A DNA stretch of 64,000 nt from Pseudomonas citrullilanati (GTDB taxonomy: Bacteria; Pseudomonadota; Gammaproteobacteria; Pseudomonadales; Pseudomonadaceae). The stretch covers positions 44,439 through 108,438 of the forward strand of contig NZ_JAUQOP010000017.1 in assembly GCF_030580855.1 (NCBI RefSeq). Direction: 5' to 3'. Both the position numbers and the translations under genes were made by a program. Shown here in pieces: positions 46,554-56,457 of the stretch (within the stretch, counting starts at the first letter, position 1; each line of letters starts with the position of its first letter). The notes beneath the pieces are model-generated. The model was not told the DNA's origin. It worked only from the letters and a program-made list of their open reading frames with translations, and ran no database searches.

Positions 46554-49500
46554 TTACCCGATGGTCATCAGGCTGGCGTTGCCGCCCGCTGCGGCGGTGT
46601 TGACGCTCAACGCCCGCTCGATCACCAAGCGTTCCAGCGCGATGCCGGTTTCGCCTTGCGACAGGCCATGGACCCCGACGATGGCGCCGGCACGCTTGGC
46701 CACTTGCTGGCACACGCCACGCAGTTGGTCAGAATCGCCATGGTGCAGGACCGCGTCGAATACCACCTCGTCTTTGGTCCAGTCGGAAACCCGCTGGATG
46801 CGCGACTGGATATCCTTCGGCAAGCGTGCGAACAAGGCCTTGCTGGTGTCGGTTTCCGGCCACACCGCCGAGCCGCCCACGGCCAGCACGGCCGCCAGTT
46901 GAGTCAGCAGGTCGCCTTCCACATCGGCCAGGCACAGCACGTGTTCGCGCGGCAGGATCGCGTAGCTGTTGCGTTCGCCGGTCGGGCCGGTCAGCTGGCG
47001 GGTGATGCCGCTTTGCGATTGGGCCGCGAACTGCACGCACAGGGCGCTCAGCTCGGCGAGCTTGTGGCTGTCGGCCCAGGCTTGCAGGGCGGTCAGCGGT
47101 TTGCTCATGGCGTCGCGCAGGCGCAGGTCCGGCGCATTGAGGGCGTCGCCGCGGGCGAAGGACTGTTGGATCGCGTCGGTAGGACGGGTCGACAGCAGGC
47201 GGTACAGGTACAGCGGACCACCGGCCTTCGGCCCCGTGCCCGACAAGCCTTCGCCGCCGAACGGCTGCACGCCGACCACGGCACCGACGATGTTGCGGTT
47301 CACGTAGACGTTACCGGCATGGACGTTGTCGATCACCTTGGCGATGGTTTCGTCGATGCGGGTGTGCACGCCCAGGGTCAGGCCATAGCCGGAGGCGTTG
47401 ATCTGGTTGATCAACTGATCCAGTTCCTTGCGCTTGTAGCGCACCACGTGCAGAACCGGACCGAAGATCTCGCGCTGCAATTCGTCGAAGCTTTCCAGCT
47501 CGATCAAGGTTGGCATCACAAAGGTGCCGCGCTTGCATTCTTCGCTGTCGGCGATCGCCATCTGGTACACCGTGCGGCCTTTGTCGCGCATGGCCTGGAT
47601 GTGTTTCTCGATGCCGGCCTTGGCTTCGGCATCGATCACCGGGCCGATGTCCACCGACAGGCGCTCGGGGTTGCCGAGGCGCGATTCAGCCATGGCACCC
47701 TTGAGCATTTCGATGACGCGGTCGGCGGAATCTTCCTGCAGGCACAGGACCCGCAGGGCCGAGCAACGCTGGCCGGCGCTGTCGAAGGCCGAGGACACCA
47801 CGTCGATGACCACTTGTTCGGTCAGCGCCGAGGAATCGACGATCATGGCGTTCTGGCCACCGGTTTCGGCGATCAGTGGAATCGGACGACCCTGGCTGTC
47901 CAGGCGACCGGCGATGTTGCGTTGCAGCAGGCGGGCGACTTCGGTGGAGCCAGTGAACATCACGCCTTTGACCCGCTCGTCACCCACCAGGCGGGCACCG
48001 ACGGTTTCACCGCGGCCCGGCAGCAGTTGCAGGACGCCTTCGGGGATGCCGGCTTCGAGCATCAGGCGCACAGCCTGTGCCGCTACCAATGGAGTCTGTT
48101 CGGCAGGCTTGGCCAGGACCGGGTTGCCGGCGGCCAGCGCGGCCGCCACTTGGCCACTGAAAATGGCCAGGGGGAAGTTCCACGGGCTGATGCAGACCAC
48201 CGGGCCCAATGGGCGGTGGGCATCGTTGGTGAAGTCGTTGCGCGCCTGCACCGCGTAGTAGCGCAGGAAGTCCACCGCTTCACGCACTTCGGCGATGGCG
48301 TTGGCGAAGGTCTTGCCGGCTTCGCGGGCCAGCAGGCCCATCAGCGGCTGGATCTCGCCTTCCATCAGATCGGCGGCACGTTCGAGGATCGCGGCGCGTT
48401 CGGCCGGCGGCGTGGCCTGCCAGATCGGCGCGGCATTGAGGGCGCACTGGATGGCGTTGTCGACATCGGCAACGGTGGCTTCCTGGACATGGCCGACCAC
48501 GTCGCGATGATCGGACGGGTTCAGCACCGCTGCCGGGGTTTCCTCGCTGGCGGCGCAACCGAGCATCGGCGCGGCCTTCCAATCGTTATGCGCGGTGGCC
48601 AGCAGCGCGCAGGACAGCGAAGCCAGGCGATGCTCGTTGGCCATGTCGATGCCGCTGGAGTTGGCGCGCTCGCTGCCGTACAGGTCGCGTGGCAGGGGAA
48701 TGCGCGGGTGCGGCAGGCCGAAACCACCTTCCAGGGTCGCCATCTGTTCGATACTGGCGACCGGGTCCGCCACCAGTTCCTGGATCGAAATGGACTGGTC
48801 GGCGATGCGGTTGACGAACGAGGTGTTGGCGCCGTTTTCCAGCAGGCGACGCACCAGGTAGGCCAGCAGTGTCTCGTGGGTGCCGACTGGTGCGTACACG
48901 CGGCACGGACGGTTCAGCTTGCCTTCGGAAACCTTGCCTACAACCTGTTCGTACAGCGGTTCACCCATACCGTGCAGGCACTGGAACTCATACTGGCCCG
49001 GGTAATAGTTCTGTCCGGCGATGTGGTAGATGGCCGACAGCGTATGGGCGTTGTGGGTGGCGAATTGCGGGTAGATGACTTCCGGTACCGACAGCAGCTT
49101 GCGGGCGCAGGCGATGTAGGAAACGTCGGTGTACACCTTGCGGGTATACACCGGGTAGCCTTCCAGGCCTTCAACCTGGGCGCGCTTGATCTCGCTGTCC
49201 CAGTAGGCGCCCTTCACCAGGCGGATCATCAGGCGGTGACGGCTGCGGCGGGCCAGGTCGATGACGTAGTCGATCACGTACGGGCAGCGCTTCTGGTACG
49301 CCTGGATCACGAAACCGATGCCGTTCCAGCCGGTCAGTTGCGGCTCGAAGCACAGGCGTTCGAGCAGGTCGAGGGACAGCTCCAGGCGGTCGGCTTCCTC
49401 GGCGTCGATGTTCAGGCCGATGTCGTATTGCTTGGCCAGCAGGGTCAGCGACAGCAGGCGCGGATACAGCTCGTCCATGACGCGCTCGTACTGGGCGCGG

Positions 49501-50507
49501 CTGTAGCGCGGGTGCAGGGCGGAGAGCTTGATGGAGATGCCCGGGCCTTCATAGATCCCACGTCCGTGGGAGGCCTTGCCGATCGAATGGATGGCTTGTT
49601 CGTACGAGGCCAGGTACTTCTGGGCGTCGTGCTCGGTGAGCGCGGCTTCACCCAGCATGTCGTAGGAATAGCGGAAGCCCTTGGTCTCGAATTTGTTGGC
49701 ATTGGCCAGGGCTTCGGCGATGGTCTCGCCGGTGACGAACTGCTCGCCCATCAGGCGCATGGCCATGTCGACGCCCTTGCGGATCATCGGCTCGCCGCTT
49801 TTGCCGATGATGCGGCTCAGGGATGACGTCAGGCCGGCTTCATTATGGGTAGCCACCAGCTTGCCGGTCAGCAACAGGCCCCAGGTAGCCGCGTTGACGA
49901 ACAGCGATGGGCTGTTACCCAGGTGCGGCTGCCAGTTGCCGGTGCTGATCTTGTCGCGGATCAACGCGTCGCGGGTGCCTTTGTCCGGAATCCGCAACAG
50001 GGCTTCGGCCAGGCACATCAGCGCGACGCCTTCCTGGGACGACAGGGAAAATTCCTGCAGCAAGCCCTGAACGATCCCGGCACGGCCGCCGGCGCTTTTC
50101 TGGTTGCGTAATTTCTCGGCGATCGAGGCAGCCAGCTTGTTGGTGGCCTCGGCCATTTGCGCAGGCAGGCGAGCCTGCTCGATCAGCATCGGCACCACTT
50201 CCGGCTCGGGGCGACGGTAGGCGGCGGTGATGGAGGCGCGCAGCACCGATTGCGGCAGGATGCTCTCGGCAAATTCCAGGAAGCACTGGTGGGCGTGATC
50301 GGCCTGGACTTCGCCGGCGTCGTCGCCGTCGGCGCGGGTCGAACCGTTCAGCTCGGTCAGGGTTGCACCACCCTCGAGTTTTTCCAGGTAATTGAAAATT
50401 GCCTGCTTGATCAGCCAGTGAGGTGTGCGATCAATCGAGGTTGCGGCGGCCTTGAGGCGTTCGCGGGTCGGGTCGTCGAGTTTGACCCCGAGGGTGGTGG
50501 TAGCCAT
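46554..50507 (-). CDS. putA: Bifunctional proline dehydrogenase / P5C dehydrogenase PutA
   Basis: Trifunctional flavoenzyme of 1317 residues. Residues 1-45 are a ribbon-helix-helix repressor domain (Thr-Thr-Leu-Gly-Val-Lys-Leu-Asp), about 90-570 the FAD proline dehydrogenase barrel, and about 600-1100 the aldehyde dehydrogenase, whose catalytic Cys lies in Ser-Ala-Gly-Gln-Arg-Cys-Ser. Proline is oxidised to glutamate with channelled P5C. Without proline PutA should repress putA and putP by binding the boxes at 50578-50820. ATG at 50507 (Met-Ala-Thr-Thr-Thr) is preferred to a longer frame. Confidence 0.95.
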   Translation of the reverse strand: MATTTLGVKLDDPTRERLKAAATSIDRTPHWLIKQAIFNYLEKLEGGATLTELNGSTRADGDDAGEVQADHAHQCFLEFAESILPQSVLRASITAAYRRPEPEVVPMLIEQARLPAQMAEATNKLAASIAEKLRNQKSAGGRAGIVQGLLQEFSLSSQEGVALMCLAEALLRIPDKGTRDALIRDKISTGNWQPHLGNSPSLFVNAATWGLLLTGKLVATHNEAGLTSSLSRIIGKSGEPMIRKGVDMAMRLMGEQFVTGETIAEALANANKFETKGFRYSYDMLGEAALTEHDAQKYLASYEQAIHSIGKASHGRGIYEGPGISIKLSALHPRYSRAQYERVMDELYPRLLSLTLLAKQYDIGLNIDAEEADRLELSLDLLERLCFEPQLTGWNGIGFVIQAYQKRCPYVIDYVIDLARRSRHRLMIRLVKGAYWDSEIKRAQVEGLEGYPVYTRKVYTDVSYIACARKLLSVPEVIYPQFATHNAHTLSAIYHIAGQNYYPGQYEFQCLHGMGEPLYEQVVGKVSEGKLNRPCRVYAPVGTHETLLAYLVRRLLENGANTSFVNRIADQSISIQELVADPVASIEQMATLEGGFGLPHPRIPLPRDLYGSERANSSGIDMANEHRLASLSCALLATAHNDWKAAPMLGCAASEETPAAVLNPSDHRDVVGHVQEATVADVDNAIQCALNAAPIWQATPPAERAAILERAADLMEGEIQPLMGLLAREAGKTFANAIAEVREAVDFLRYYAVQARNDFTNDAHRPLGPVVCISPWNFPLAIFSGQVAAALAAGNPVLAKPAEQTPLVAAQAVRLMLEAGIPEGVLQLLPGRGETVGARLVGDERVKGVMFTGSTEVARLLQRNIAGRLDSQGRPIPLIAETGGQNAMIVDSSALTEQVVIDVVSSAFDSAGQRCSALRVLCLQEDSADRVIEMLKGAMAESRLGNPERLSVDIGPVIDAEAKAGIEKHIQAMRDKGRTVYQMAIADSEECKRGTFVMPTLIELESFDELQREIFGPVLHVVRYKRKELDQLINQINASGYGLTLGVHTRIDETIAKVIDNVHAGNVYVNRNIVGAVVGVQPFGGEGLSGTGPKAGGPLYLYRLLSTRPTDAIQQSFARGDALNAPDLRLRDAMSKPLTALQAWADSHKLAELSALCVQFAAQSQSGITRQLTGPTGERNSYAILPREHVLCLADVEGDLLTQLAAVLAVGGSAVWPETDTSKALFARLPKDIQSRIQRVSDWTKDEVVFDAVLHHGDSDQLRGVCQQVAKRAGAIVGVHGLSQGETGIALERLVIERALSVNTAAAGGNASLMTIG

Positions 50508-50577
50508 ATTTTTATCCTCATGTTTACCACGTAGGCGTGGCATCAGCTGGCGGCAAGATTAGCCGTGCGCCGAATGA

Positions 50578-50820
50578 GGTGCAACCGGGTGCAACCCTTT
50601 TTTGGATGAAATACTCGGCAGCTCATCAGGAAACAATCGTTGGTCTGTCGGTGCTGCACCTTATTGGTGCCGGAAGTTGAGGTGCGACACACTTTTATGC
50701 ACTAAAACGGAGCAAATTCGCGGGTTTTGCCGATAAAACCGATCAGGTGCAACTTATTCGAACGAAACTGGTTGCACCTCATTTCGTTTGTTGAATAGCA
50801 TTCGCGGCCAAGGTGCAACC
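50578..50820. promoter_or_regulatory. PutA operator cluster between putA and putP
   Basis: GGTGCAACC occurs at 50578-50586, 50588-50596 and 50812-50820, its inverse GGTTGCACC at 50770-50778, and the variant GGTGCAAC at 50746-50753; weaker copies lie at 50655-50660 and 50681-50688. E. coli PutA binds GTTGCA-containing sites, and the repeated motif agrees. The gap of 458 bp has no other coding feature. Confidence 0.8.
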
Positions 50821-50965
50821 GGTTTAACCGGGGGCATCGGCCGGTGGCTTTCCTGGGGAAACATCGGTCATACATTCGCGGGCCTGCCCGTCGTCACCAC
50901 ACCGTCTGTGTAGTCGACGCAGGTATCTGCCACCGCACCATAAAAACAAAGCCAGGGCGTAACTC

Positions 50966-52450
50966 ATGAGTGTTAGTAATCCTACCCTGATCACTTTCGT
51001 GATCTACATCGCAGCCATGGTCCTGATCGGCCTGATGGCTTACCGCTCCACCAACAACCTTTCCGACTACATCCTGGGCGGTCGCAGCCTGGGCAGCGTG
51101 GTCACGGCCTTGTCCGCCGGTGCCTCCGACATGAGCGGTTGGTTGTTGATGGGCCTGCCGGGCGCCATCTACATGTCCGGCCTGTCGGAAAGCTGGATCG
51201 CCATTGGCCTGATCGTCGGTGCCTACCTGAACTGGCTGTTCGTGGCCGGTCGCCTGCGGGTGCAGACCGAGCACAACGGTGACGCACTGACGCTGCCGGA
51301 CTACTTCGCCAGTCGCTTCGAAGACAAGAGCGGCCTGCTGCGGATCATTTCCGCCGTGGTCATCCTGGTGTTCTTCACCATCTACTGCGCCTCCGGCATC
51401 GTGGCAGGCGCCCGTCTGTTCGAAAGCACCTTCGGCATGTCCTACGAGACTGCGCTGTGGGCCGGCGCTGCCGCGACCATTGCCTACACCTTCGTCGGCG
51501 GTTTCCTGGCCGTGAGCTGGACCGATACCGTCCAGGCCACCCTGATGATCTTCGCGCTGATCCTGACGCCGATCATCGTGCTGCTGGCCACCGGCGGCGT
51601 GGACACCACGTTCCTGGCCATCGAGGCGAAAGATCCTGCGGCCTTCGACATGCTCAAGAACACCACCTTCATCGGCATCATCTCGCTGATGGGCTGGGGC
51701 CTGGGCTACTTCGGCCAGCCGCACATCCTGGCGCGCTTCATGGCCGCCGATTCGGTCAAGTCGATCGCCAACGCCCGCCGTATCTCCATGACCTGGATGA
51801 TCCTGTGCCTGGGCGGCACCGTGGCCGTCGGTTTCTTCGGCATCGCCTATTTCTCGGCGCACCCTGAAGTGGCCGGCCCGGTGACCGAGAACCATGAACG
51901 TGTGTTCATCGAACTGGCCAAGCTGCTGTTCAACCCATGGATTGCCGGCGTGCTGTTGTCGGCGATCCTGGCGGCGGTCATGAGCACCCTGAGCTGCCAG
52001 TTGCTGGTGTGCTCCAGCGCCCTGACCGAAGACTTCTACAAGACGTTCCTGCGTAAAGGCGCCTCGCAGCGGGAACTGGTCTGGGTCGGCCGCGCCATGG
52101 TGCTGTTAGTGGCATTGGTCGCCATTGCCCTGGCTGCCAACCCGAACAACCGTGTACTGGGCCTGGTGAGCTACGCCTGGGCCGGTTTCGGTGCCGCGTT
52201 CGGTCCTGTCGTGCTGATCTCGGTAATTTGGAAGCACATGACCCGCAACGGCGCGTTGGCCGGCATCCTGGTGGGCGCGATCACCGTGATCGTCTGGAAA
52301 CACTTCGAACTGCTGGGCCTGTACGAAATCATCCCGGGCTTCATCTTCGCCAGCCTGGCCATCTATTTCGTCAGCAAGATGGGCGCGCCTACCACCGGTA
52401 TGCTGCAGCGCTTCGAAGCGGCCGAGAAGGATTTCCGCCTGAACCAGTAA
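50966..52450 (+). CDS. putP: Sodium/proline symporter PutP
   Basis: Sodium:solute symporter family transporter of 494 residues with 13 membrane helices. Tyr-Ile-Leu-Gly-Gly-Arg-Ser-Leu near residue 35 and Ala-Ser-Asp-Met-Ser-Gly-Trp-Leu-Leu-Met-Gly-Leu-Pro-Gly-Ala are typical PutP segments, including the Na+ site Asp. It imports proline for PutA, whose gene is divergent. Confidence 0.95.
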   Translation: MSVSNPTLITFVIYIAAMVLIGLMAYRSTNNLSDYILGGRSLGSVVTALSAGASDMSGWLLMGLPGAIYMSGLSESWIAIGLIVGAYLNWLFVAGRLRVQTEHNGDALTLPDYFASRFEDKSGLLRIISAVVILVFFTIYCASGIVAGARLFESTFGMSYETALWAGAAATIAYTFVGGFLAVSWTDTVQATLMIFALILTPIIVLLATGGVDTTFLAIEAKDPAAFDMLKNTTFIGIISLMGWGLGYFGQPHILARFMAADSVKSIANARRISMTWMILCLGGTVAVGFFGIAYFSAHPEVAGPVTENHERVFIELAKLLFNPWIAGVLLSAILAAVMSTLSCQLLVCSSALTEDFYKTFLRKGASQRELVWVGRAMVLLVALVAIALAANPNNRVLGLVSYAWAGFGAAFGPVVLISVIWKHMTRNGALAGILVGAITVIVWKHFELLGLYEIIPGFIFASLAIYFVSKMGAPTTGMLQRFEAAEKDFRLNQ

Positions 52451-52492
52451 GCCGCCCGGCGAGGCCTTGATGGCTCGCCAAGGGTTTGCGAG

Positions 52493-52529
52493 AACGGCTC
52501 GTCTCCTGTGGAGGCGGGCCGTTTTTTTT
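52493..52529 (+). terminator. Rho-independent terminator of putP
   Basis: A 13-bp stem (ACGGCTCGTCTCC with GGAGGCGGGCCGT, two or three G-U pairs), TGT loop and eight T residues, 43 bp after the stop codon. Confidence 0.92.
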
Positions 52530-52682
52530 ATGTCGGGTTGAATGTCTGTCGGAAAATCCTGTTTGTCTCGCGGCCTCTTTTGCGTCCTGGTCGTAGGGCA
52601 AATCTGTTTTTCCGGGTGAGGCGGCTGTTCCCCCGATGGCTCGTGCAGAATCGCCAGCCTCCCTTCAACAGAGGCACATCGG

Positions 52683-54737
52683 ATGTTCCCGCCTGCCCAC
52701 TCAGCCCGTTTCACCCTGACCCTCGACGGCGCGCGCCATGAGCTCAAGGTGCTCGAATTCAAGGGCAAGGAAGCCATTAGCCAGCCCTATCGCGTTGACC
52801 TGGAGCTGGTCGGCGAGCGGCCTGACCTGGCATTGGAAGAACTCCTGCATCGCCAGGCCTACCTGGCGTTCGATGATCGCGGCCGGGGCCTCCATGGCCA
52901 GGTCTACAGCGTGGCCCAGGGCGATTCGGGCCAGCGCCTTACCCGTTACCGAATGACCTTGGTGCCGCGCCTCGCTTACCTGCGTCATCGCCTCAACCAG
53001 CGGATTTTCCAGCACCTGAGCGTGCCCGCGATCATTGCCCGGATCCTTGGCGACCATGGCATCCAGGGCGACGCGTTCCAGTTCAGCCTCGGTGGGCAAT
53101 ACCCCGAGCGCGAGTATTGCGTGCAGTATGCCGAGAGCGACCTGGCCTTCATCGAGCGGCTCTGCGCCGAGGCGGGCATCCATTACCACTTCCGGCACAG
53201 CCCCGGCGGCCATTTGCTGGTGTTTGGCGACGACCAGACGGCGTTTCCCCGTTTACCTGGGTCGACGGCTTATCTGCCGGGCGATGGCATGGCGGCCGGC
53301 GAGCCGGCGATCACGCGCCTGGCGGTGCGGCTCGAAGCCCGGACCACCGCCGTCACGCTGCGCGACCATGACTTTCGCAAGCCCGGGCTGCTGTTGCAGG
53401 TCGACCTCGACGCCCAGCGGCCGCCGGCGCTGGAAGACTATCGCTACCCCGGCCAGTTCTCCGATCGCGAGCACGGCCGACACCTGGCCCGGTGCGCACT
53501 CGAACGCCACGGCGCCGACTACCAGCTGGCCGAAGGGCGCAGCGACCAGCGAGCCCTCGCCAGCGGACATTTCCTGCACATCCAGGGGCATCCTCGTACG
53601 CAGTGGAACGATCTCTGGCTGGTCACGGCCATTACTCACCACGGCCGCCAGCCCCAGGTGCTGGAGGAAACGGCCGGTGACGGCGCGGATGATTTCCAGG
53701 GCTACAGCAATACGTTCCAGGCCACGCCCTGGGATGTGCCCTACCGTCCGCCTCTGTTGCAGGAAAAACCGCGGGCCCACGGTTACCAGTCAGCGGTGGT
53801 GACCGGGCCGGCGGACAGCGAAATCCATTGCGACGAGTTCGGTCGGGTCAAGGTGCAATTGGCCTGGGACCGCGACGGCCAGCATGATGAACATGCCAGT
53901 TGCTGGCTGCGGGTGGCTTCCGGCTGGGCCCATGATCGCTATGGCGCGGTGATGATTCCCCGGGTTGGCACGGAAGTGCTGGTGGGGTTCATCGATGGCG
54001 ACGTGGACAAGCCGGTGGTGACGGGGTGCCTGCCCAATGGCGCCAACCCGCCGCCACTGGACCTGCCAGCAGACAAGACCCGCAGCATCTTGCGCAGCCA
54101 AAGCAGCCCGGGTGGCGCTGGCTATAACGAGTTGCGCATCGAAGACCGCAAGGGCGCCGAGGAGATCTATCTGCGGGCCCAGCGCGATTGGACCCAGCAC
54201 GTGTTGCATGACCAGCGGGTGCAAGTCGATCACGAGCGCAGCGTCGTGGTCACGGGCACGGCGCGGCACGAGCTCAAGGCTGATGAGCTGCGCATGACCC
54301 AGGGTCGGCGCCAGGTTGAAGTGGGTCGGGACGATCACTTGCGGGTGGTCGGCGAACGGCATATCCAGGTCACCAGCCAGGCCCTCGGCGCCAGCCAGCA
54401 CTACCATGTCGGCGCCGGCCAGCAGGTGGTGCTGGACGCCGGCGTCAGTGCGACGATCCAGGCCGGTGGGCACTGGATCACCCTCGGCGCGGGCGGGATC
54501 TTCAGCAGCGTGCCCATCGAGGTGGGCGGTGCGCCAGCGGCTGTCATGGCGGCTGCGGGTGCGCCCGACGCCCCTGGGAATCCGCTCGCCATCGCGGCTT
54601 CTCGACTGACCCACGCACAGGTCCTGAGCCTGCAAGGCCAGGCGCCGTTCTGCGAGGAATGCGAGCGTTGCCGGATGGGCGTTTGCAGCCTCCCGCCGGG
54701 CCTCCATTCGCCCATGGCTTTTCCGGTGCGCCCATGA
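52683..54737 (+). CDS. vgrG: Type VI secretion spike protein VgrG (TssI)
   Basis: Spike protein of 684 residues. About 1-370 is the gp27-like ring (Phe-Thr-Leu-Thr-Leu-Asp-Gly-Ala and Tyr-Cys-Val-Gln-Tyr-Ala-Glu-Ser-Asp-Leu-Ala-Phe-Ile-Glu-Arg-Leu), about 375-470 the gp5-like OB fold (Asp-Glu-Phe-Gly-Arg-Val-Lys-Val-Gln), then the beta-helix. The last 110 residues include Ile-Gln-Ala-Gly-Gly-His-Trp-Ile-Thr-Leu and a cysteine cluster Cys-Glu-Glu-Cys-Glu-Arg-Cys near the end. It overlaps the DUF4123 gene by ATGA. No other T6SS gene is close, so it is an orphan vgrG island. Confidence 0.93.
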   Translation: MFPPAHSARFTLTLDGARHELKVLEFKGKEAISQPYRVDLELVGERPDLALEELLHRQAYLAFDDRGRGLHGQVYSVAQGDSGQRLTRYRMTLVPRLAYLRHRLNQRIFQHLSVPAIIARILGDHGIQGDAFQFSLGGQYPEREYCVQYAESDLAFIERLCAEAGIHYHFRHSPGGHLLVFGDDQTAFPRLPGSTAYLPGDGMAAGEPAITRLAVRLEARTTAVTLRDHDFRKPGLLLQVDLDAQRPPALEDYRYPGQFSDREHGRHLARCALERHGADYQLAEGRSDQRALASGHFLHIQGHPRTQWNDLWLVTAITHHGRQPQVLEETAGDGADDFQGYSNTFQATPWDVPYRPPLLQEKPRAHGYQSAVVTGPADSEIHCDEFGRVKVQLAWDRDGQHDEHASCWLRVASGWAHDRYGAVMIPRVGTEVLVGFIDGDVDKPVVTGCLPNGANPPPLDLPADKTRSILRSQSSPGGAGYNELRIEDRKGAEEIYLRAQRDWTQHVLHDQRVQVDHERSVVVTGTARHELKADELRMTQGRRQVEVGRDDHLRVVGERHIQVTSQALGASQHYHVGAGQQVVLDAGVSATIQAGGHWITLGAGGIFSSVPIEVGGAPAAVMAAAGAPDAPGNPLAIAASRLTHAQVLSLQGQAPFCEECERCRMGVCSLPPGLHSPMAFPVRP

Positions 54738-55471
54738 CACCTCGCGCCTGGCTCCAGGACCATCCGTTACAGGCTTGCGAACAGCTTTTCGCCATTGTCA
54801 GCAACGCCAGTGGCGCGGCGCCGATGTCCGCCTGGAAGCGTTCGATGAGCGCACCGGCGAGTCCGATCTGGGCGACGACGCCTTACGCCGAGTGGGAATC
54901 GGTCATGCCCTATGTGGGGCTTGTCACCCCGGACAGCGAGTTTCTTGATTGGATTGCGAGCACCGAAGCGCTCGACTGGGGCTGGCTGGCGGTGGCTTCC
55001 GTCAGCCAGCAAACCGTTGTCGAACACCTGCGGGGCCTGACCCAAGTGCTGTTGCCCGGCGGCAAGGCGGTATTTTTTCGCTTCTGGGATGGGCGCTTCG
55101 TGCGGCCGATCCTGCAATCGGCCCACGTCGATGCGGGCCAGCTGTTGCCGATATTCAGCCGCTGCCTGATCAATGGCCAGTCGCTGTCGCTCCAGGGCAA
55201 TGCCCGGCGCGAAGCCCCGGTGTTTCCGTGGTGGACAGTACCCGGGGAGGTGCTGGAGTCACTGGCGGACGAGTCGACGCAATGCCTGCTGGATAACCTG
55301 CTCAGGTGGTTGGACGAAACGCATCCTCACCTGGTCGAGCAGGTCGACGAGCGCATCCTGCGGCGCAAGGTGGCGCATTTCCTCAAGGCGCCCGGCCAGC
55401 CACTGAAGGTGGCATTGCTGGACTACCTGGCGCTGGAGGTGGGAGCCCGTCCACTCGGCTGCGAACCCTGA
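54734..55471 (+). CDS. DUF4123 (Tap-type) T6SS adaptor/chaperone
   Basis: Protein of 245 residues of the DUF4123 family, which loads effectors on a matching VgrG tip. The family hallmark Phe-Phe-Arg-Phe-Trp-Asp-Gly-Arg is present near residue 115, preceded by a segment rich in Trp. ATG at 54734 overlaps the vgrG stop (ATGA). The usual third gene, the effector, does not follow: the next gene is rlmJ, 49 bp away. Confidence 0.88.
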   Translation: MTPRAWLQDHPLQACEQLFAIVSNASGAAPMSAWKRSMSAPASPIWATTPYAEWESVMPYVGLVTPDSEFLDWIASTEALDWGWLAVASVSQQTVVEHLRGLTQVLLPGGKAVFFRFWDGRFVRPILQSAHVDAGQLLPIFSRCLINGQSLSLQGNARREAPVFPWWTVPGEVLESLADESTQCLLDNLLRWLDETHPHLVEQVDERILRRKVAHFLKAPGQPLKVALLDYLALEVGARPLGCEP

Positions 55472-55519
55472 CGTTCGACGCACTTCAAGGTAAACTCGTC
55501 GCCCTTCGCAGGAGCCGCC

Positions 55520-56359
55520 ATGAATTATCGCCATGCCTACCACGCCGGCAATCACGCCGACGTGTTCAAACACCTGACCTTGACCCGCCTCATCGCCCTG
55601 ATGTCGCGCAAGGAGCAACCCTTCGCCTACCTCGACACCCACGCCGGCATCGGGCTGTACGACTTGCAGGGCGACCAGGCCAATCGCACTGGTGAATACC
55701 TGGAAGGCATCGCGCGTCTGTGGGGCCAGGATGACCTGCCACCGCTGACCGCCGACTACATGAAAGTCCTGCGCGACATGAACCCGGACGGGCAGTTGCG
55801 CTACTACCCGGGCTCGCCGGAACTGGCGCGGCGCCTGACCCGTGGGCAGGACCGCGTGTTACTCAACGAGAAACACCCCGAAGACGGCGTGCTGCTCAAG
55901 GACAACATGAAGGGCGACCGTCGCGTGGCGGTGCACCTGGGGGAAGGATGGCACGTGCCCCGGGCGTTGCTGCCGGTCGCGGAAAAGCGCGCCCTGATGT
56001 TGATCGACCCGCCCTTCGAACAGCTTGACGAGATGCAGCGCTGCGCCGCCTCCCTCAAGGAAGCCATTGGCCGGATGCGCCAGACAGTGGCGGCGATCTG
56101 GTACCCGGTGAAGGACCAGCGCCTGCTGCGCCGTTTCTACCAGGACCTGGCCGGGACCGGTGCGCCAAAGCTGCTGCGCGTGGAGTTGCTGGTACACCCG
56201 CTTGCCACCCCCAACAGCCTGAACGGCTCCGGCCTGGCGATCGCCAATCCGCCGTGGGGCCTGGAGGAAGAATTGCGCGAGTTGCTGCCATGGCTGTCGA
56301 AGAAGCTCGGGCAGACCCAGGGTGGTTGGCAGATGGATTGGTTGATCGCCGAGCGTTGA
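55520..56359 (+). CDS. rlmJ: 23S rRNA (adenine2030-N6)-methyltransferase RlmJ
   Basis: SAM-dependent RNA methyltransferase of 279 residues, matching the 280 of E. coli RlmJ. The N-terminus Asn-Tyr-Arg-His-Ala-Tyr-His-Ala-Gly-Asn-His-Ala-Asp-Val is diagnostic, Asp-Thr-His-Ala-Gly binds SAM, and Ile-Asp-Pro-Pro-Phe-Glu is the target-adenine motif. It has its own ribosome site (GGAG) and is unrelated to the T6SS genes before it. Confidence 0.95.
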   Translation: MNYRHAYHAGNHADVFKHLTLTRLIALMSRKEQPFAYLDTHAGIGLYDLQGDQANRTGEYLEGIARLWGQDDLPPLTADYMKVLRDMNPDGQLRYYPGSPELARRLTRGQDRVLLNEKHPEDGVLLKDNMKGDRRVAVHLGEGWHVPRALLPVAEKRALMLIDPPFEQLDEMQRCAASLKEAIGRMRQTVAAIWYPVKDQRLLRRFYQDLAGTGAPKLLRVELLVHPLATPNSLNGSGLAIANPPWGLEEELRELLPWLSKKLGQTQGGWQMDWLIAER

Positions 56360-56390
56360 GTCGTGCCCTGGAGGCGCCTGGCAGGGCGCT

Positions 56391-56451
56391 TTCGCGAGCA
56401 AGCTCGCTCCCACAGGATAGGCGGCCGTGTGGGAGCGAGCCTGCTCGCGAA
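56391..56451. repeat. REP-like palindrome, GTGGGAGCGAGC family
   Basis: GCGAGCAAGCTCGCTCCCAC and GTGGGAGCGAGCCTGCTCGC face each other around 13 bp, between the convergent rlmJ and res-like genes. Confidence 0.85.
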
Positions 56452-56457
56452 GTTTTC

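Noticed and set aside
46521..49826. A 1101-codon open frame on the plus strand opposite putA
   Set aside because: It is antisense to a certain gene and has the His/Gln/Arg-rich composition of shadow frames in high-GC DNA; there is no domain and no ribosome site.
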